Shown here: positions 1 to 8,151 of the stretch, one piece after another
How the letters are laid out: every line of letters begins with the position of its first letter
Position numbering within the stretch: position 1 is the stretch's first letter
Origin: Actinomadura kijaniata NBRC 14229
Lineage (GTDB): Bacteria; Actinomycetota; Actinomycetes; Streptosporangiales; Streptosporangiaceae
Length of the DNA stretch: 64,000 bases
NCBI RefSeq assembly: GCF_001552175.1
Contig: NZ_BCQR01000037.1
Span: 1 to 64,000, forward strand
Direction of reading: 5' to 3'
The notes under the pieces: generated by a model
The model's input: the letters and a program-made list of their open reading frames with translations, nothing else
What the model was told of the DNA's origin: nothing
The model's database searches: none
Translations under genes and position numbers: made by a program

Positions 1-715
1 GGGCCTCGGCACGCTGGGCCCGCGCGAGCCCGCGGCCGACGTCGACGAGCCGCCGCCGGCGGCGGTCGAGGGCGTCGCGGGCGAGGAGCTCGCGCATGCC
101 GTCCACGGTGTCGACGGCGTCGGCCGACAGGCGGGCCGTGGCGGCGCGCACCTCCTGCCCGCGCGCGGTGCGGGCGCGGTCGCCCAGCAGCGGGTGCGCG
201 ACCAGGGCGGCGGCCGCGGCCAGGACCGCCGGCGTCAGCCAGGGGTCGAGCACGGCGAGCACGGCCGTCCCGGAGGCGAAGACCAGCCCCGACGCCAGCA
301 GTTGCGCGGTGGTGTGCGCGTAGAAGAACTCCAGCGCCTCGATGTCGTTCATCGCGGTCGCCGCCAGGTCGCCGCTGCGCCGCCCGGCGACGCGGGCGGG
401 GGCGCTGCGGGCGAGGCCGTCGTAGATGCGCACCCGCAGCTCGGCGAGCACCCGGTAGGCCAGGTCGTGCGACAGGTCCATCTGCCGCCAGGTCGCGACG
501 GAGCGGAGCAGGACCAGCCCGGCGAGAACGCCGACGGTGCCGGGGCCGGGGGCGGCCCCGTCGACGACGGCCCGCCCGACGGTGTGCGCCAGCAGCGTGA
601 CCAGGGCGACGAGCGCGGCCTGGTCGACCAGGCAGGCGACGATCGTGCGGGCGACCGTCCGGCGGTGCGGCCGCAGCGCCGGGAGCAGGCCGCGCAGGGC
701 GTGCGGGCGGCTCAC
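1..715 (-). CDS. ABC exporter-fold subunit, partial (C-terminal part outside window)
   Basis: The visible 238 codons begin at GTG 715, which overlaps the TGA of the upstream ABC gene by 4 nt, so the two are translationally coupled. The visible part is a transmembrane domain only: hydrophobic helices near residues 20-45 and 60-70, then residues resembling the coupling region of half-transporters. The nucleotide-binding domain should lie beyond the left edge. It is likely the second half of a heterodimer with the 577-aa protein next door. Such pairs include CydDC-like exporters and the exporter-fold siderophore importers (IrtAB/YbtPQ type). The neighbouring chelate-uptake operon makes the importer reading attractive, but this is inference. 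Confidence 0.8.
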   Translation of the reverse strand, partial: MSRPHALRGLLPALRPHRRTVARTIVACLVDQAALVALVTLLAHTVGRAVVDGAAPGPGTVGVLAGLVLLRSVATWRQMDLSHDLAYRVLAELRVRIYDGLARSAPARVAGRRSGDLAATAMNDIEALEFFYAHTTAQLLASGLVFASGTAVLAVLDPWLTPAVLAAAAALVAHPLLGDRARTARGQEVRAATARLSADAVDTVDGMRELLARDALDRRRRRLVDVGRGLARAQRAEA

Positions 716-2445
716 CGCTCCCCCCGGCGGCTCAGGTCCGCGGTGGCCAGCGCGGCGTAGGTGCCGCCCGCGCCGACCAACGTCCGGTGGTCGCCGACGT
801 CGTCGACGCGGCCGCGGTCCAGGACCACGATCCGGTCGGCGTGCCGGACGGCGGCCAGCCGGTGGGCGACGACCAGGCAGGTCCGGCCCCGCGCGGCGCG
901 GCGCAGCGCCTCGGTGATCTGGTGCTCGCGCCGCTCGTCCACCGCGCTGGTGGCCTCGTCCAGCACCAGCACCGGGGCGTCGCAGAGCAGCGCGCGGGCC
1001 AGGGCCAGGCGCTGCCGCTGGCCGCCCGACAGGGTGGCGCCGCGTTCGCCCAGCACGGTCGCGTACCCGTCCGGGAGCGCGGCGATCTCGTCGTGGATCC
1101 CGGCGTCGCGGCAGGCGGCGGCCAGCCGTTCGTCGGTGGCGCCGGGGTCGGCCAGCCGCAGGTTGTCGGCGATGGAGGCGGCGAACAGGTAGACGTCCTG
1201 GGAGACCACGGCGATGGAGCGGCGCAGCGCGGCCAGCGACAGCTCGCGGACGTCCAGGCCGTCGAGCAGCACGGCCCCGGCGTCGGGGTCGTGGTGGCGT
1301 TGCAGGAGCGCCAGCAGCGTGGACTTGCCCGCGCCCGACGGGCCCACCAGGGCGGTGGTGCGGCCCGCGGGGCATTCGAGGTCGACGCCGTCGAGGGCGG
1401 GGCGGCCGGTGCCCGGGTAGGCGAAGCGGACGCCGCTGAACACCACGCCGGGCGGCGACGGCCACGCGGGGGCGAGCGTTCCGGTGTCCGGCACGGCGGG
1501 CCGGGCGGTGCGCAGCGCCGCGATGCCGTCGGCGGCGGAGACGCCCACGTACCCGGCGTGCCATTCCCGGGACAGGTCGCGCAGCGGCCGGAAGCACTCG
1601 GAGGCGAGCATCAGCAGCAGGTAGGGCCCGGCGCCCGTCGCGCGCCCGCCGGCGGCCGACGCGCAGGCCAGCAGGACCGCGCCGAGCGTGCCCGCCTGGA
1701 TGGCGAGGTCGGTCAGCGCGGTGTCGACCAGCGAGACCCGCAGCTTGGCGACGGTGGCCCGGTGCAGCCGCCGCGACCGTTCCTCCAACGCCTCGCGCCT
1801 GCGCCGGACGGCCCCGGTCGCGCGCAGGGTGGGCATCTGCTGGAGCGACTCCAGATAGTCGGCGGCCAGGCCCTCGTAGGTGTCCCAGTGCTCCTTGCCG
1901 CGCGCCGCCAGCGCCCTGTCCCACAACCGCGGAACCGACAGCGCCGCGACGACGGCCGCGAGCAGGACCGCCGCCGCCCACACGTGGACGACGGCGACCC
2001 CCACCAGGAGCACGGGCGTGACCACGCACACCACCGCCAGCTGCGGCAGGTAGCGCGACAGGTAGGTGTTGACGCCCTCGACACCGTCCACGACGGTCGC
2101 GCGCAGCGCCCCGGCCCGGGTGGCGTCGCCGTGCGCGGGACCGAGGCGGCCGAGCTGGACGAGCAGCTCGTCGCGCAGGTTCGACCGGATCCGCGCCCCG
2201 GCGTCGGCGGCGGCCACCCGCTGCCGCCAGACGAGGACCGCGCGCAGGACCAGCACCGCGCCCACCGCGCCGAGCAGGACGGGCAGCCGACCGGTGCGGC
2301 CACGGGCGATGTCGGCGAGCGTGACGGCGAGCAGCACGGCCTGACCGGCGTGGGCGAGGGTGACCAGGGCGAGCAGGGCGGCCGCGCGCAGCAGCGGGGC
2401 CGGAGCGGTACGGGCCGCACGCAGCAGCTCGGGGTGAAGCATCAT
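712..2445 (-). CDS. ABC transporter, fused permease/ATP-binding half-transporter
   Basis: 577 aa. The N-terminal half is a six-helix exporter-type transmembrane domain (residues about 15-300). The C-terminal half is an ATPase with Walker A GPSGAGKST, signature LSGGQRQRL, Walker B VLVLDEATS and a switch His in VVAHRL. Length and order fit half-size ABC exporters of the CydD/LapB or IrtA class. Start is ATG 2445 (a second ATG follows at 2442). The stop overlaps the GTG of the next subunit. Substrate cannot be read from sequence. The position just downstream of a FecBCD/FepC uptake operon suggests siderophore import or export, or a glutathione/cysteine exporter unrelated to iron. Confidence 0.9.
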   Translation of the reverse strand: MMLHPELLRAARTAPAPLLRAAALLALVTLAHAGQAVLLAVTLADIARGRTGRLPVLLGAVGAVLVLRAVLVWRQRVAAADAGARIRSNLRDELLVQLGRLGPAHGDATRAGALRATVVDGVEGVNTYLSRYLPQLAVVCVVTPVLLVGVAVVHVWAAAVLLAAVVAALSVPRLWDRALAARGKEHWDTYEGLAADYLESLQQMPTLRATGAVRRRREALEERSRRLHRATVAKLRVSLVDTALTDLAIQAGTLGAVLLACASAAGGRATGAGPYLLLMLASECFRPLRDLSREWHAGYVGVSAADGIAALRTARPAVPDTGTLAPAWPSPPGVVFSGVRFAYPGTGRPALDGVDLECPAGRTTALVGPSGAGKSTLLALLQRHHDPDAGAVLLDGLDVRELSLAALRRSIAVVSQDVYLFAASIADNLRLADPGATDERLAAACRDAGIHDEIAALPDGYATVLGERGATLSGGQRQRLALARALLCDAPVLVLDEATSAVDERREHQITEALRRAARGRTCLVVAHRLAAVRHADRIVVLDRGRVDDVGDHRTLVGAGGTYAALATADLSRRGER

Positions 2446-2522
2446 CGACGGTCGCTCCAGGCGTGGGAGGGGGGACCGGCGCGCGACCGTGGAGGGTCGA
2501 CCGCCGTCCGGCGGGAAGCGGG

Positions 2523-2612
2523 GCGTCCGGTGTCATGCGGGCGTCCGGTGTCATGCGGGCGTCCCGTGTCATGCGGGCGTCCCGTGTTGTGCGGGCGTCC
2601 CGTGTTGTGCGG
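2523..2612. repeat. Five tandem 18-bp repeats
   Basis: Five head-to-tail 18-bp units between the ABC exporter gene and fepC. Units 1-2 are GCGTCCGGTGTCATGCGG, unit 3 is GCGTCCCGTGTCATGCGG, units 4-5 are GCGTCCCGTGTTGTGCGG. The substitutions change stepwise along the array, as expected from unit-by-unit duplication. No gene is convincing here, although the 18-bp period keeps every frame open. The array lies 78-167 bp upstream of the ABC gene start, in its leader or promoter. The surrounding gap 2446-2965 also holds a large palindrome and otherwise nothing recognisable. Confidence 0.9.
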
Positions 2613-2866
2613 GCGTGGTGGCCGTGACGGGAGGCGGTGCGCCGGGTGGTCGCGGCGACCGTCCCGAAGGGAGGGCGGGGCCGTGTGGGCGGGGGCGGCC
2701 CTCCGGACCGGCGGCGAGCGTTCCGGCCCCAGGAGGGGGGTGGGCCGCCGTGGGCCGTCCTGGCGCGGTGGCGAACCCGGCGCCGGGGGCGGGATGGGGC
2801 GGTGGCACGTTTCTCCTGCTCGTGGCTTCCCGGGGAGCCGCCGGCACCGGGCGGGGCCAGGGAGGG

Positions 2867-2902
2867 GCGGGCCCGTCCGAGACGCGTCTCGGACGGGCCC
2901 GC
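2867..2902. terminator. 36-bp perfect palindrome, probable terminator of the uptake operon
   Basis: A perfect inverted repeat centred on GAGACGCGTCTC, with 18-nt arms and no loop bases, about 64 nt past the fepC stop. It can form a very stable GC-rich hairpin in the fepC transcript. There is no T-tract, which is usual for actinomycete terminators. Being a loopless DNA palindrome it could also be a protein-binding site upstream of the ABC gene. Confidence 0.6.
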
Positions 2903-2965
2903 GCACGACGCCGGTTCTCGCATGGCGGCGGGAACGCGGCTTCCCGGGGATTCCGACAACGAACA

Positions 2966-3895
2966 CTAATGAAAACCGTTATCGATTTCAATCGGGGCGG
3001 GCCGGTCGGGGTAGCAGACCGGCCATCCGTGTTCGGGGTCCCGGCCGACCCGGCCCTCGACGCCGAACACCTCCCGCAGCAGGGCGGGCGTCACCACCTG
3101 GTCCGGCGGCCCCTCGGCCGCCACGCGTCCGTTGCGCAACGCCACCAGGCGTTCGGCGAAGCGGGCGGCCATGTCGAGGTCGTGCAGCACCATCAGCACA
3201 GTGAGGCGCCGCTCGTCGCGCAGCCGGGCCACCAGCCGCAGCACCTCCAGCTGGTGCCGCAGGTCCAGGTAGGTGGTCGGCTCGTCGAGCAGCAGGACGG
3301 GCGTGTCCTGGGCGAGCGCCAGGGCGAGGCGCACGCGCTGCCGTTCACCGCCCGACAGGGCCTCCACCGGGCGGTCCGCCCACTCCTCCACGCCGACGTC
3401 CCGCATCGCCCGGACGGTCACCGCGTCGTCGCCGACGCGGAGCATACCCAGCGGCCCGCGCGCGGCGTAGCGGCCCTGCCGGACCAGCTGGCGCACCGTC
3501 AGCCCCGGAACGGCCGGGGCGGACTGGTGCAGCAGGGCGACCTTGCGGGCGGCGTCGCGGCGGGAGATCCGGGTCATGTCGGCGCCGTCCACCGAAACCC
3601 GCCCCGACTCCGGGCGCAGCACCCCGGCCGCCAGGCGCAGCAGGGTGCTCTTGCCACAGCCGTTCAGGCCGACCAGGGCGACGAACTCGCCGGGCCGGAC
3701 CCGCAGGCTGACCTCGTCGAGCACTCGCCGTCCGGGGTAGCCGAAGCTCACCCGGTCGATGTCCAGCGCGGCGGCCGGGCCGGGGGCCGGAGCGTCCGGC
3801 GCCGGGTTCGTCGCGGACTCGGGTTCGCCGATCAGCTCGGACACGGTCTCGTGCACTCCTTGTTCGGATGGAGGGTTCTCATGGGGGCGGGTCAC
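2966..3895 (-). CDS. fepC: FepC-type ATP-binding protein of a metal-chelate ABC importer
   Basis: 309 aa from GTG 3895, which overlaps the preceding permease TGA. A later GTG near 3852 also has a possible AAGGAG site. The ATPase domain starts near residue 45: Walker [11 protein letters not shown]-loop LLHQ, signature [13 protein letters not shown], Walker [13 protein letters not shown], switch His in VLHDLDMA. The EPTTYLDL and [10 protein letters not shown] wording is typical of the FecE/FepC/FhuC/BtuD group. It powers the two FecCD permeases encoded just upstream. Ligand may be a siderophore, haem or another chelate. Confidence 0.93.
   Translation of the reverse strand: MTRPHENPPSEQGVHETVSELIGEPESATNPAPDAPAPGPAAALDIDRVSFGYPGRRVLDEVSLRVRPGEFVALVGLNGCGKSTLLRLAAGVLRPESGRVSVDGADMTRISRRDAARKVALLHQSAPAVPGLTVRQLVRQGRYAARGPLGMLRVGDDAVTVRAMRDVGVEEWADRPVEALSGGERQRVRLALALAQDTPVLLLDEPTTYLDLRHQLEVLRLVARLRDERRLTVLMVLHDLDMAARFAERLVALRNGRVAAEGPPDQVVTPALLREVFGVEGRVGRDPEHGWPVCYPDRPAPIEIDNGFH
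2969..2989. promoter_or_regulatory. Possible second Fur/Zur-like box at the 3' end of fepC
   Basis: A 21-nt AT-rich stretch that starts TGAAAACC and ends GATTTCA. It stands out in GC-rich DNA and resembles the box upstream of the binding-protein gene, including the shared TGAAAAC and TTATC elements. It overlaps the last codons of fepC and lies about 520 nt upstream of the ABC exporter gene. The dyad is imperfect, so the call is weak. Confidence 0.3.
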
Positions 3896-4965
3896 GGCTG
3901 GACGGCATGCCGGCGGGCGACGAACAGCAGCACCGCCGCGCCCGCGCAGGTGGTGACCGCGCCGACGGGGACGCTGAGATGCTCGGCCCCCCAGGCCGTG
4001 GCCGCCCGCGACGCCAGCTGCGCCACCGCGTCCGCGCCGCACACCGCGACGGCGCCGGCGAGCGCCGCCCCCGGCAGCGTCAGCCGCAGGTCGGCCCCGA
4101 ACAGGGCCAGCGCGGCGTGCGGCACGACCAGCCCGACGAAACCGAGCGCGCCCACCGACGCCACCGCCCCGGCCGTCAGGGCCACCGCGCACAGCAGCGC
4201 CAGCCCGCGCGTCCGCGCCGGGACCAGGCCGGCGGCCTCGGCGACCCGCTCGCCGCAGCGCAGCAGCATGAGCGGCCCCGCGGTCAGGCAGGCGGCGGCG
4301 CCCCAGAACAGCGCCCACGGCCACAGCAGGTTCCAGTGCTGCCAGGTGCGCGCCTCGGTGGTGCCGACCATCCACTGCACGACGCTGCCGAGCTCGCCGG
4401 GCGCGGCCAGCAGGGTCACCGCCGTCAGCCCGCTGAGAGCCGCCGAGACCAGGACGCCGTGCACGGCCATCTGGGCCGGGTCGGACCGCGTCCGGCCGGT
4501 CATCAGCCACAGCAGGCCCGCCCCGCCGCAGCCCCCGGCGACCGCGGAGACCACGACGGCGACCGGTGACGCCCAGTCGGCCAGGCCGACCCCGGTGGCG
4601 GCGACCGCGCCGAACACCGCGCCGGGGGTGACCCCGGTGACCTCGGGCGCCGCCAGCGGGTTGCGCATCGCCGCCTGGAGGATCAGTCCGGCGAGCCCGA
4701 GGGCGGCCCCGGCGCCGAGCGCGACCAGCGCTCTGGGCAGGCGGACCTCCCAGACCAGGTGGCGCGCGGTGAGGTCCACCGCGCCGCCGGTGAACGCCTG
4801 CCACGCCTCCCCCACCGACAGGGCCCGCCCCGCGACCAGGTCGAGCGCGGCCGCCAGCGGAACGGCGAGCAGCAGCGCGCCGAACGCGAGCGCCGACCGC
4901 CGCCGACGCACCGCGGAACGGTCCGTGCCGGGCGCCGTGGACGCCGCGCGTCCGAGAAGGCTCAT
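3892..4965 (-). CDS. FecCD-family permease, second subunit
   Basis: 357 aa from ATG 4965, which overlaps the TGA of the first permease. Strongly hydrophobic with about nine to ten membrane segments. Family signatures include VRLPRALVALGAGAALGLAG, MRNPLAAPEVTGVTPGA and GFVGLVVPH. These match BtuC/FecCD/FepD-type channel subunits, which form a heterodimer for ferric-siderophore or cobalamin import. Length is typical. The gene sits between its partner permease and the ATPase, all with 4-nt overlaps, so stoichiometric co-translation is expected. Confidence 0.95.
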   Translation of the reverse strand: MSLLGRAASTAPGTDRSAVRRRRSALAFGALLLAVPLAAALDLVAGRALSVGEAWQAFTGGAVDLTARHLVWEVRLPRALVALGAGAALGLAGLILQAAMRNPLAAPEVTGVTPGAVFGAVAATGVGLADWASPVAVVVSAVAGGCGGAGLLWLMTGRTRSDPAQMAVHGVLVSAALSGLTAVTLLAAPGELGSVVQWMVGTTEARTWQHWNLLWPWALFWGAAACLTAGPLMLLRCGERVAEAAGLVPARTRGLALLCAVALTAGAVASVGALGFVGLVVPHAALALFGADLRLTLPGAALAGAVAVCGADAVAQLASRAATAWGAEHLSVPVGAVTTCAGAAVLLFVARRHAVQP

Positions 4966-5957
4966 CGGGCGCCGCCCCTCGGCTCGGCGCGGAAGCCGCG
5001 CAGCAGCGCCACCCCCACGGGCACGCCGACCAGCGCGGTCCAGGCCCCGACCGGGGTGTCCATCGGCTTGAGGGCCAGCCGCGCGGCCTGGTCGGCCCAC
5101 ACGGTGACCACCGCGCCCCACGTCACCGTCCAGGGCAGCCACCGCACCACGTCGGCGTCCGGGCGCAGCCGCCGCGCCAGGTGCGGGGCGAGGAACCCGA
5201 CCCAGGCGATCGGGCCGCAGACCGCGACCACGGGGGCGATGAGCAGCACGGCGACGGCCAGCGCCCCCAGCCGGGCGTGCCGCACCCGCAGCCCGAGGGC
5301 GGCGGCGTCCTCGTCGCCGAGCCGCAGCACCGCCAGCATCGGCGCGCACAGCACCAGCAGCGGCACGGCCGCCAGCAGCCACGGCCAGACGTCGTGCCAG
5401 GCCTGCCAGGTACGGCCGGACAGGCTGCCCATCAGGTAGCGGAAGATGACCTGGAGGTCGAGCTGGTCGGCCATCACCATCAGCACCAGCAGCGCGGACT
5501 GGAGCGCCGCCGCCACCGCCGCCCCGGTCAGCAGCACCGCCGACGGGCTGCGGCCGAACCCGGCGGCGACCAGCGTCGCGATCCCGCCGAGCGCGGCCCC
5601 GGCCAGGGCCAGCAGCGGATGCGCCCAGCCGGGCAGCGTGAGCGTGAGCACCAGCGGCGCGGCCACGCCCAGCGCCGCCCCCGACGAGACGCCCAGCATC
5701 TCCGGCACGGCCAGCGGGTTGCGCAGCGCCTCCTGCATGACGAGCCCGGCGGCCCCGAGGCAGGCCCCGGCGACCAGGGCGAGCAGCATCCGGGGCAGCC
5801 GGACGTCCCGCACCACCACCGCCTCCAGCCCGTCCGCCCCGCCGCCGGGCAGCACGGCGAGCAGCCGGGACGGCGGGATGTTCGGCGTTCCGAGACAGAG
5901 CGCGCACAGCGCCGCGGCGGCCAGCAGCCCGGCCGCCAGGACGAGCGTCGGTCTCAT
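4962..5957 (-). CDS. FecCD-family permease, first subunit
   Basis: 331 aa from ATG 5957, overlapping the TGA of the binding-protein gene. About nine hydrophobic helices. Conserved stretches are VRLPRMLLALVAGACLGAAG, LRNPLAVPEMLGVSSGAALG and the coupling region GPIAWVGFLAPHLARRL, as in FecC/FepD/BtuC. It pairs with the downstream permease to make the inner-membrane channel. Nothing is missing compared with family members. Confidence 0.95.
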   Translation of the reverse strand: MRPTLVLAAGLLAAAALCALCLGTPNIPPSRLLAVLPGGGADGLEAVVVRDVRLPRMLLALVAGACLGAAGLVMQEALRNPLAVPEMLGVSSGAALGVAAPLVLTLTLPGWAHPLLALAGAALGGIATLVAAGFGRSPSAVLLTGAAVAAALQSALLVLMVMADQLDLQVIFRYLMGSLSGRTWQAWHDVWPWLLAAVPLLVLCAPMLAVLRLGDEDAAALGLRVRHARLGALAVAVLLIAPVVAVCGPIAWVGFLAPHLARRLRPDADVVRWLPWTVTWGAVVTVWADQAARLALKPMDTPVGAWTALVGVPVGVALLRGFRAEPRGGAR

Positions 5958-6934
5958 CGCAGGGCGGCCGTCGCCTCGTCCAGGACGACGCCGAGGGACC
6001 GGGTGCCGCGCCCCTTGGCCCACACCTCCGGATCGACCTCGACCACCTTGCCGTTCTTGACGGCCGGGATCTGCGACCACAGGGCGTTGCCGGCCATCTT
6101 CTCCGACAGCTTCTTGCCGGGCGCGCCGAACGCGATCGTCTCCACGAAGAGCACGTCGACGTTCCTGGCCAGGATCTCCTCCAGGCTGTAGGTGCCCTCG
6201 ACGCCCCGGTCCTTCCACGGGTAGTCGGCGATCTGCGGGAACAGCCCGGCCGCCACGTCCCGGCCCGGCGTGGCCACGCCGAAGTTCTCGTCACTGCCGA
6301 ACACGATCAGCGCGGTCTTGCCGCTCCTGGCCTTCTCGGCCTGGACCAGCTTGTCGCGCAGGCGCCGCTCGGCGGCGACCGCCCTGTCACCGCGGTGGGT
6401 GAGCGCGCCCAGGTCGCGGAGGTAGGCGACGCTGTCCTGCCACCTGGTGGGCTGCACCGGCCAGAACGTGGTGGCGCCCCGCAGCGCCGGGGCGAGCTTG
6501 CCGTGGGTGTCCTCCAGGCCGATGACCAGGTCCGGCTTGTGGGACAGGATCGCCTCCACCTCGGGGCTGATGAACCCGCCGGGGATGACCGGGACCTTCT
6601 TGGCCCGCTCCGCGCCGAGGAACCGGGGGTGGGCCAACAGCGCGGAGTTGGTGGCGGTCGGCACCATGCCGAGCTCGGTCAGCATGTCGTCGCAGAGGGC
6701 GACCAGGCAGACCACGCGTTCGGGGGTGCGCCCGGGGGCGATCTTCTTGCCCCGCACGTCGGTGATGCTGTCGGCGTCGGCGACCGGCTGGACGGGCGGC
6801 AGGCTCGCGGCGGCCTGGCTCGCGGCGCCGCCGCCGGGACCGCCGTCGTCGGCCCCGCCGCAGCCGGCCAGCAGGGCACCGGCGGCGGCGAGCGCGACGG
6901 CATGCCGCAGGAGGCGGCTCGGAGTGCGCGGCAT
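5954..6934 (-). CDS. Metal-chelate-binding lipoprotein (FecB/FepB-type)
   Basis: 326 aa from ATG 6934. A lipoprotein signal peptide ends in LLAGC (Cys near residue 23), so the mature protein is membrane-anchored outside the cell. The rest is a helical-backbone (TroA superfamily) binding fold: VRGKKIAPGRTPERVVCLV near the start, KPDLVIGLE in the middle, and VDVLFVETIAF. It is the first gene of a four-gene importer. A Fur/Zur-like box lies about 85 nt upstream, so metal-dependent repression is likely. The ligand is unknown. Confidence 0.93.
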   Translation of the reverse strand: MPRTPSRLLRHAVALAAAGALLAGCGGADDGGPGGGAASQAAASLPPVQPVADADSITDVRGKKIAPGRTPERVVCLVALCDDMLTELGMVPTATNSALLAHPRFLGAERAKKVPVIPGGFISPEVEAILSHKPDLVIGLEDTHGKLAPALRGATTFWPVQPTRWQDSVAYLRDLGALTHRGDRAVAAERRLRDKLVQAEKARSGKTALIVFGSDENFGVATPGRDVAAGLFPQIADYPWKDRGVEGTYSLEEILARNVDVLFVETIAFGAPGKKLSEKMAGNALWSQIPAVKNGKVVEVDPEVWAKGRGTRSLGVVLDEATAALR

Positions 6935-7018
6935 GGTCGTGGGTTCTCTCTTCTGGGGGTCGGCGACACACCGGACGAGGACGCCCGTGCGGGGCGCCTC
7001 TCCGGACATTGCTCCGGG

Positions 7019-7035
7019 ATGATAATCGTTTTCAT
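7019..7035 (-). promoter_or_regulatory. Fur/Zur-like metal box upstream of the uptake operon
   Basis: On the minus strand ATGAAAACGATTATCAT, a 17-nt near-palindrome with arms ATGAAAA and TTATCAT (one mismatch). It stands out as an AT-rich island. It resembles the Fur consensus built on GATAATGATAAT and equally the actinobacterial Zur pattern TGAAAATGATTTTCA. It does not resemble the DtxR/IdeR/DmdR iron box (TTAGGTTAGGCTAACC-like). So the operon may answer to zinc as well as, or instead of, iron. Confidence 0.6.
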
Positions 7036-7081
7036 TGTCTTTTGTACATCCGAACGGGGACGGAGCCACCGGGCCTCGACG

Positions 7082-7564
7082 TCAGTCCCGGTGCGGCGTG
7101 CCGCCGGTCACGGTCGCCCAGCGGGGATCGACATGGCCCAGCCACGCGTCCTGACCGTCCGCCAGCGGCCACCCGAGAGGCAGCGACAGGAAGCGGCAGG
7201 CGAACACCAGCCCCGCGTCGCCTCCGTCACCGCGGACCGTGTGATGCCACGCGTCCTCCGTGGTCGCGGGTGCCCGAAGGTGGAAATAGGTGGTCCTGCG
7301 CGGCTGGCGGGTGTCGGGGTGGGGCTTGTCCTCCACGGCGATCCGCCGGACCACCGACGCGGTGAGCAGGCCGGTCTCTTCGGCGACCTCGCGCAGGACC
7401 GCCCGCTCCAACCCCTCGCCGGGACGGACGCCGCCAGCGGGGACCTGGGTCCCGGCCTGCGGCATGCCGACGTGGTCGAACACCAGGAGTTCGGGAACGG
7501 CGCGCCACCTGATCACGTAGGCGGCGACGCGGATCCTCGACCGGCTCACTCCGGCATTCTCCAT
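7082..7564 (-). CDS. NUDIX hydrolase
   Basis: 160 aa from ATG 7564 (an in-frame TTG lies 9 nt upstream; neither has a clear ribosome site). The NUDIX box GX5EX7REUXEEXGU is intact: GGVRPGEGLERAV followed by LREVAEETGLL. This predicts hydrolysis of a nucleoside diphosphate linked to another moiety, with a divalent metal bound by the box glutamates. The C-terminal half (YFHLRAPATTEDAWHH) is similar to small mobile NUDIX proteins found near resistance or metabolism genes. Substrate unknown. It shares its upstream gap with an 87-aa protein. Confidence 0.9.
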   Translation of the reverse strand: MENAGVSRSRIRVAAYVIRWRAVPELLVFDHVGMPQAGTQVPAGGVRPGEGLERAVLREVAEETGLLTASVVRRIAVEDKPHPDTRQPRRTTYFHLRAPATTEDAWHHTVRGDGGDAGLVFACRFLSLPLGWPLADGQDAWLGHVDPRWATVTGGTPHRD

Positions 7565-7787
7565 GCGCCGCAACGAAAGCCGGCGGCGACCACGTGAAGG
7601 AGGCTCCGGCGGGCGCCATGCGATCTACAGGTGATCACGAAGTGCCGATCCCGAACCACCAGGCCCTGCTTCCCTTTCAACACCCCTGACCGCCGCGCCT
7701 ATCTGAAACTTTCTCGCTTTTCAAGCGCTCGACACCGGCGGAACGGAACCAAGCCCGGCATCCAGGACCTGGGGGAATTCCCGACCG

Positions 7788-8051
7788 CTATGTGATCTTG
7801 GTGTCCAGGGGCCGGCCGGGCCGGTCGAGGGAGGAGGGCAGGGTCCGGGACGTGGCCTGGCGGCCGCGCAGGCGTTCGGCGACCAGCCGTTCCACCAGCT
7901 CGTCGGTCGCGGTGTAGCCCAGGTGCTCGGCACAGCTCACCGCGATGTGCACCATACGCTGGACCATCCCGATCTCTTCGGCGGGAAAGGCCGCATGCAG
8001 TCGGTGGATAACGAGATCGAACTGGCGCGTCGTCTGGGTCGCCGAGGCCAT
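7788..8051 (-). CDS. Small helical protein, resembles three-helix-bundle dimerization-type proteins
   Basis: 87 aa. The ATG at 8051 has a GGGG-rich ribosome site about 8 nt upstream (AGGGGCAGGGGG). Predicted to be all helical: residues 10-20, 26-45 and 48-65. The layout (short helix, proline-containing turn, long helix, third helix ending ERLVAERLRGR) is like the small three-helix-bundle proteins common in actinomycetes. No catalytic motif. It follows the phosphatase gene in the same direction, about 100 nt downstream, so the two could share a transcript. Confidence 0.6.
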   Translation of the reverse strand: MASATQTTRQFDLVIHRLHAAFPAEEIGMVQRMVHIAVSCAEHLGYTATDELVERLVAERLRGRQATSRTLPSSLDRPGRPLDTKIT

Positions 8052-8151
8052 TGACTTACCCCCTGCCCCTCATGTCCACCGGATGAAAAAGCGACTTGAG
8101 GGTTCATTGTGCCCACAGAGTTCGCGAATACCCCAAAACTTGCCGTGATTA

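Noticed and set aside
2523..2612. CRISPR array
   Set aside because: The units are directly adjacent with no spacers and no cas genes are near.
2637..2991. Open frames across the 18-bp repeats and palindrome
   Set aside because: The 18-bp period keeps frames open; no ribosome site or protein-like sequence.
787..3204. Very long plus-strand open frame over the ABC transporter genes
   Set aside because: It is the antisense of a clear ABC transporter with all motifs; the predicted protein is Gly/Arg/Gln-rich with no recognisable domain.
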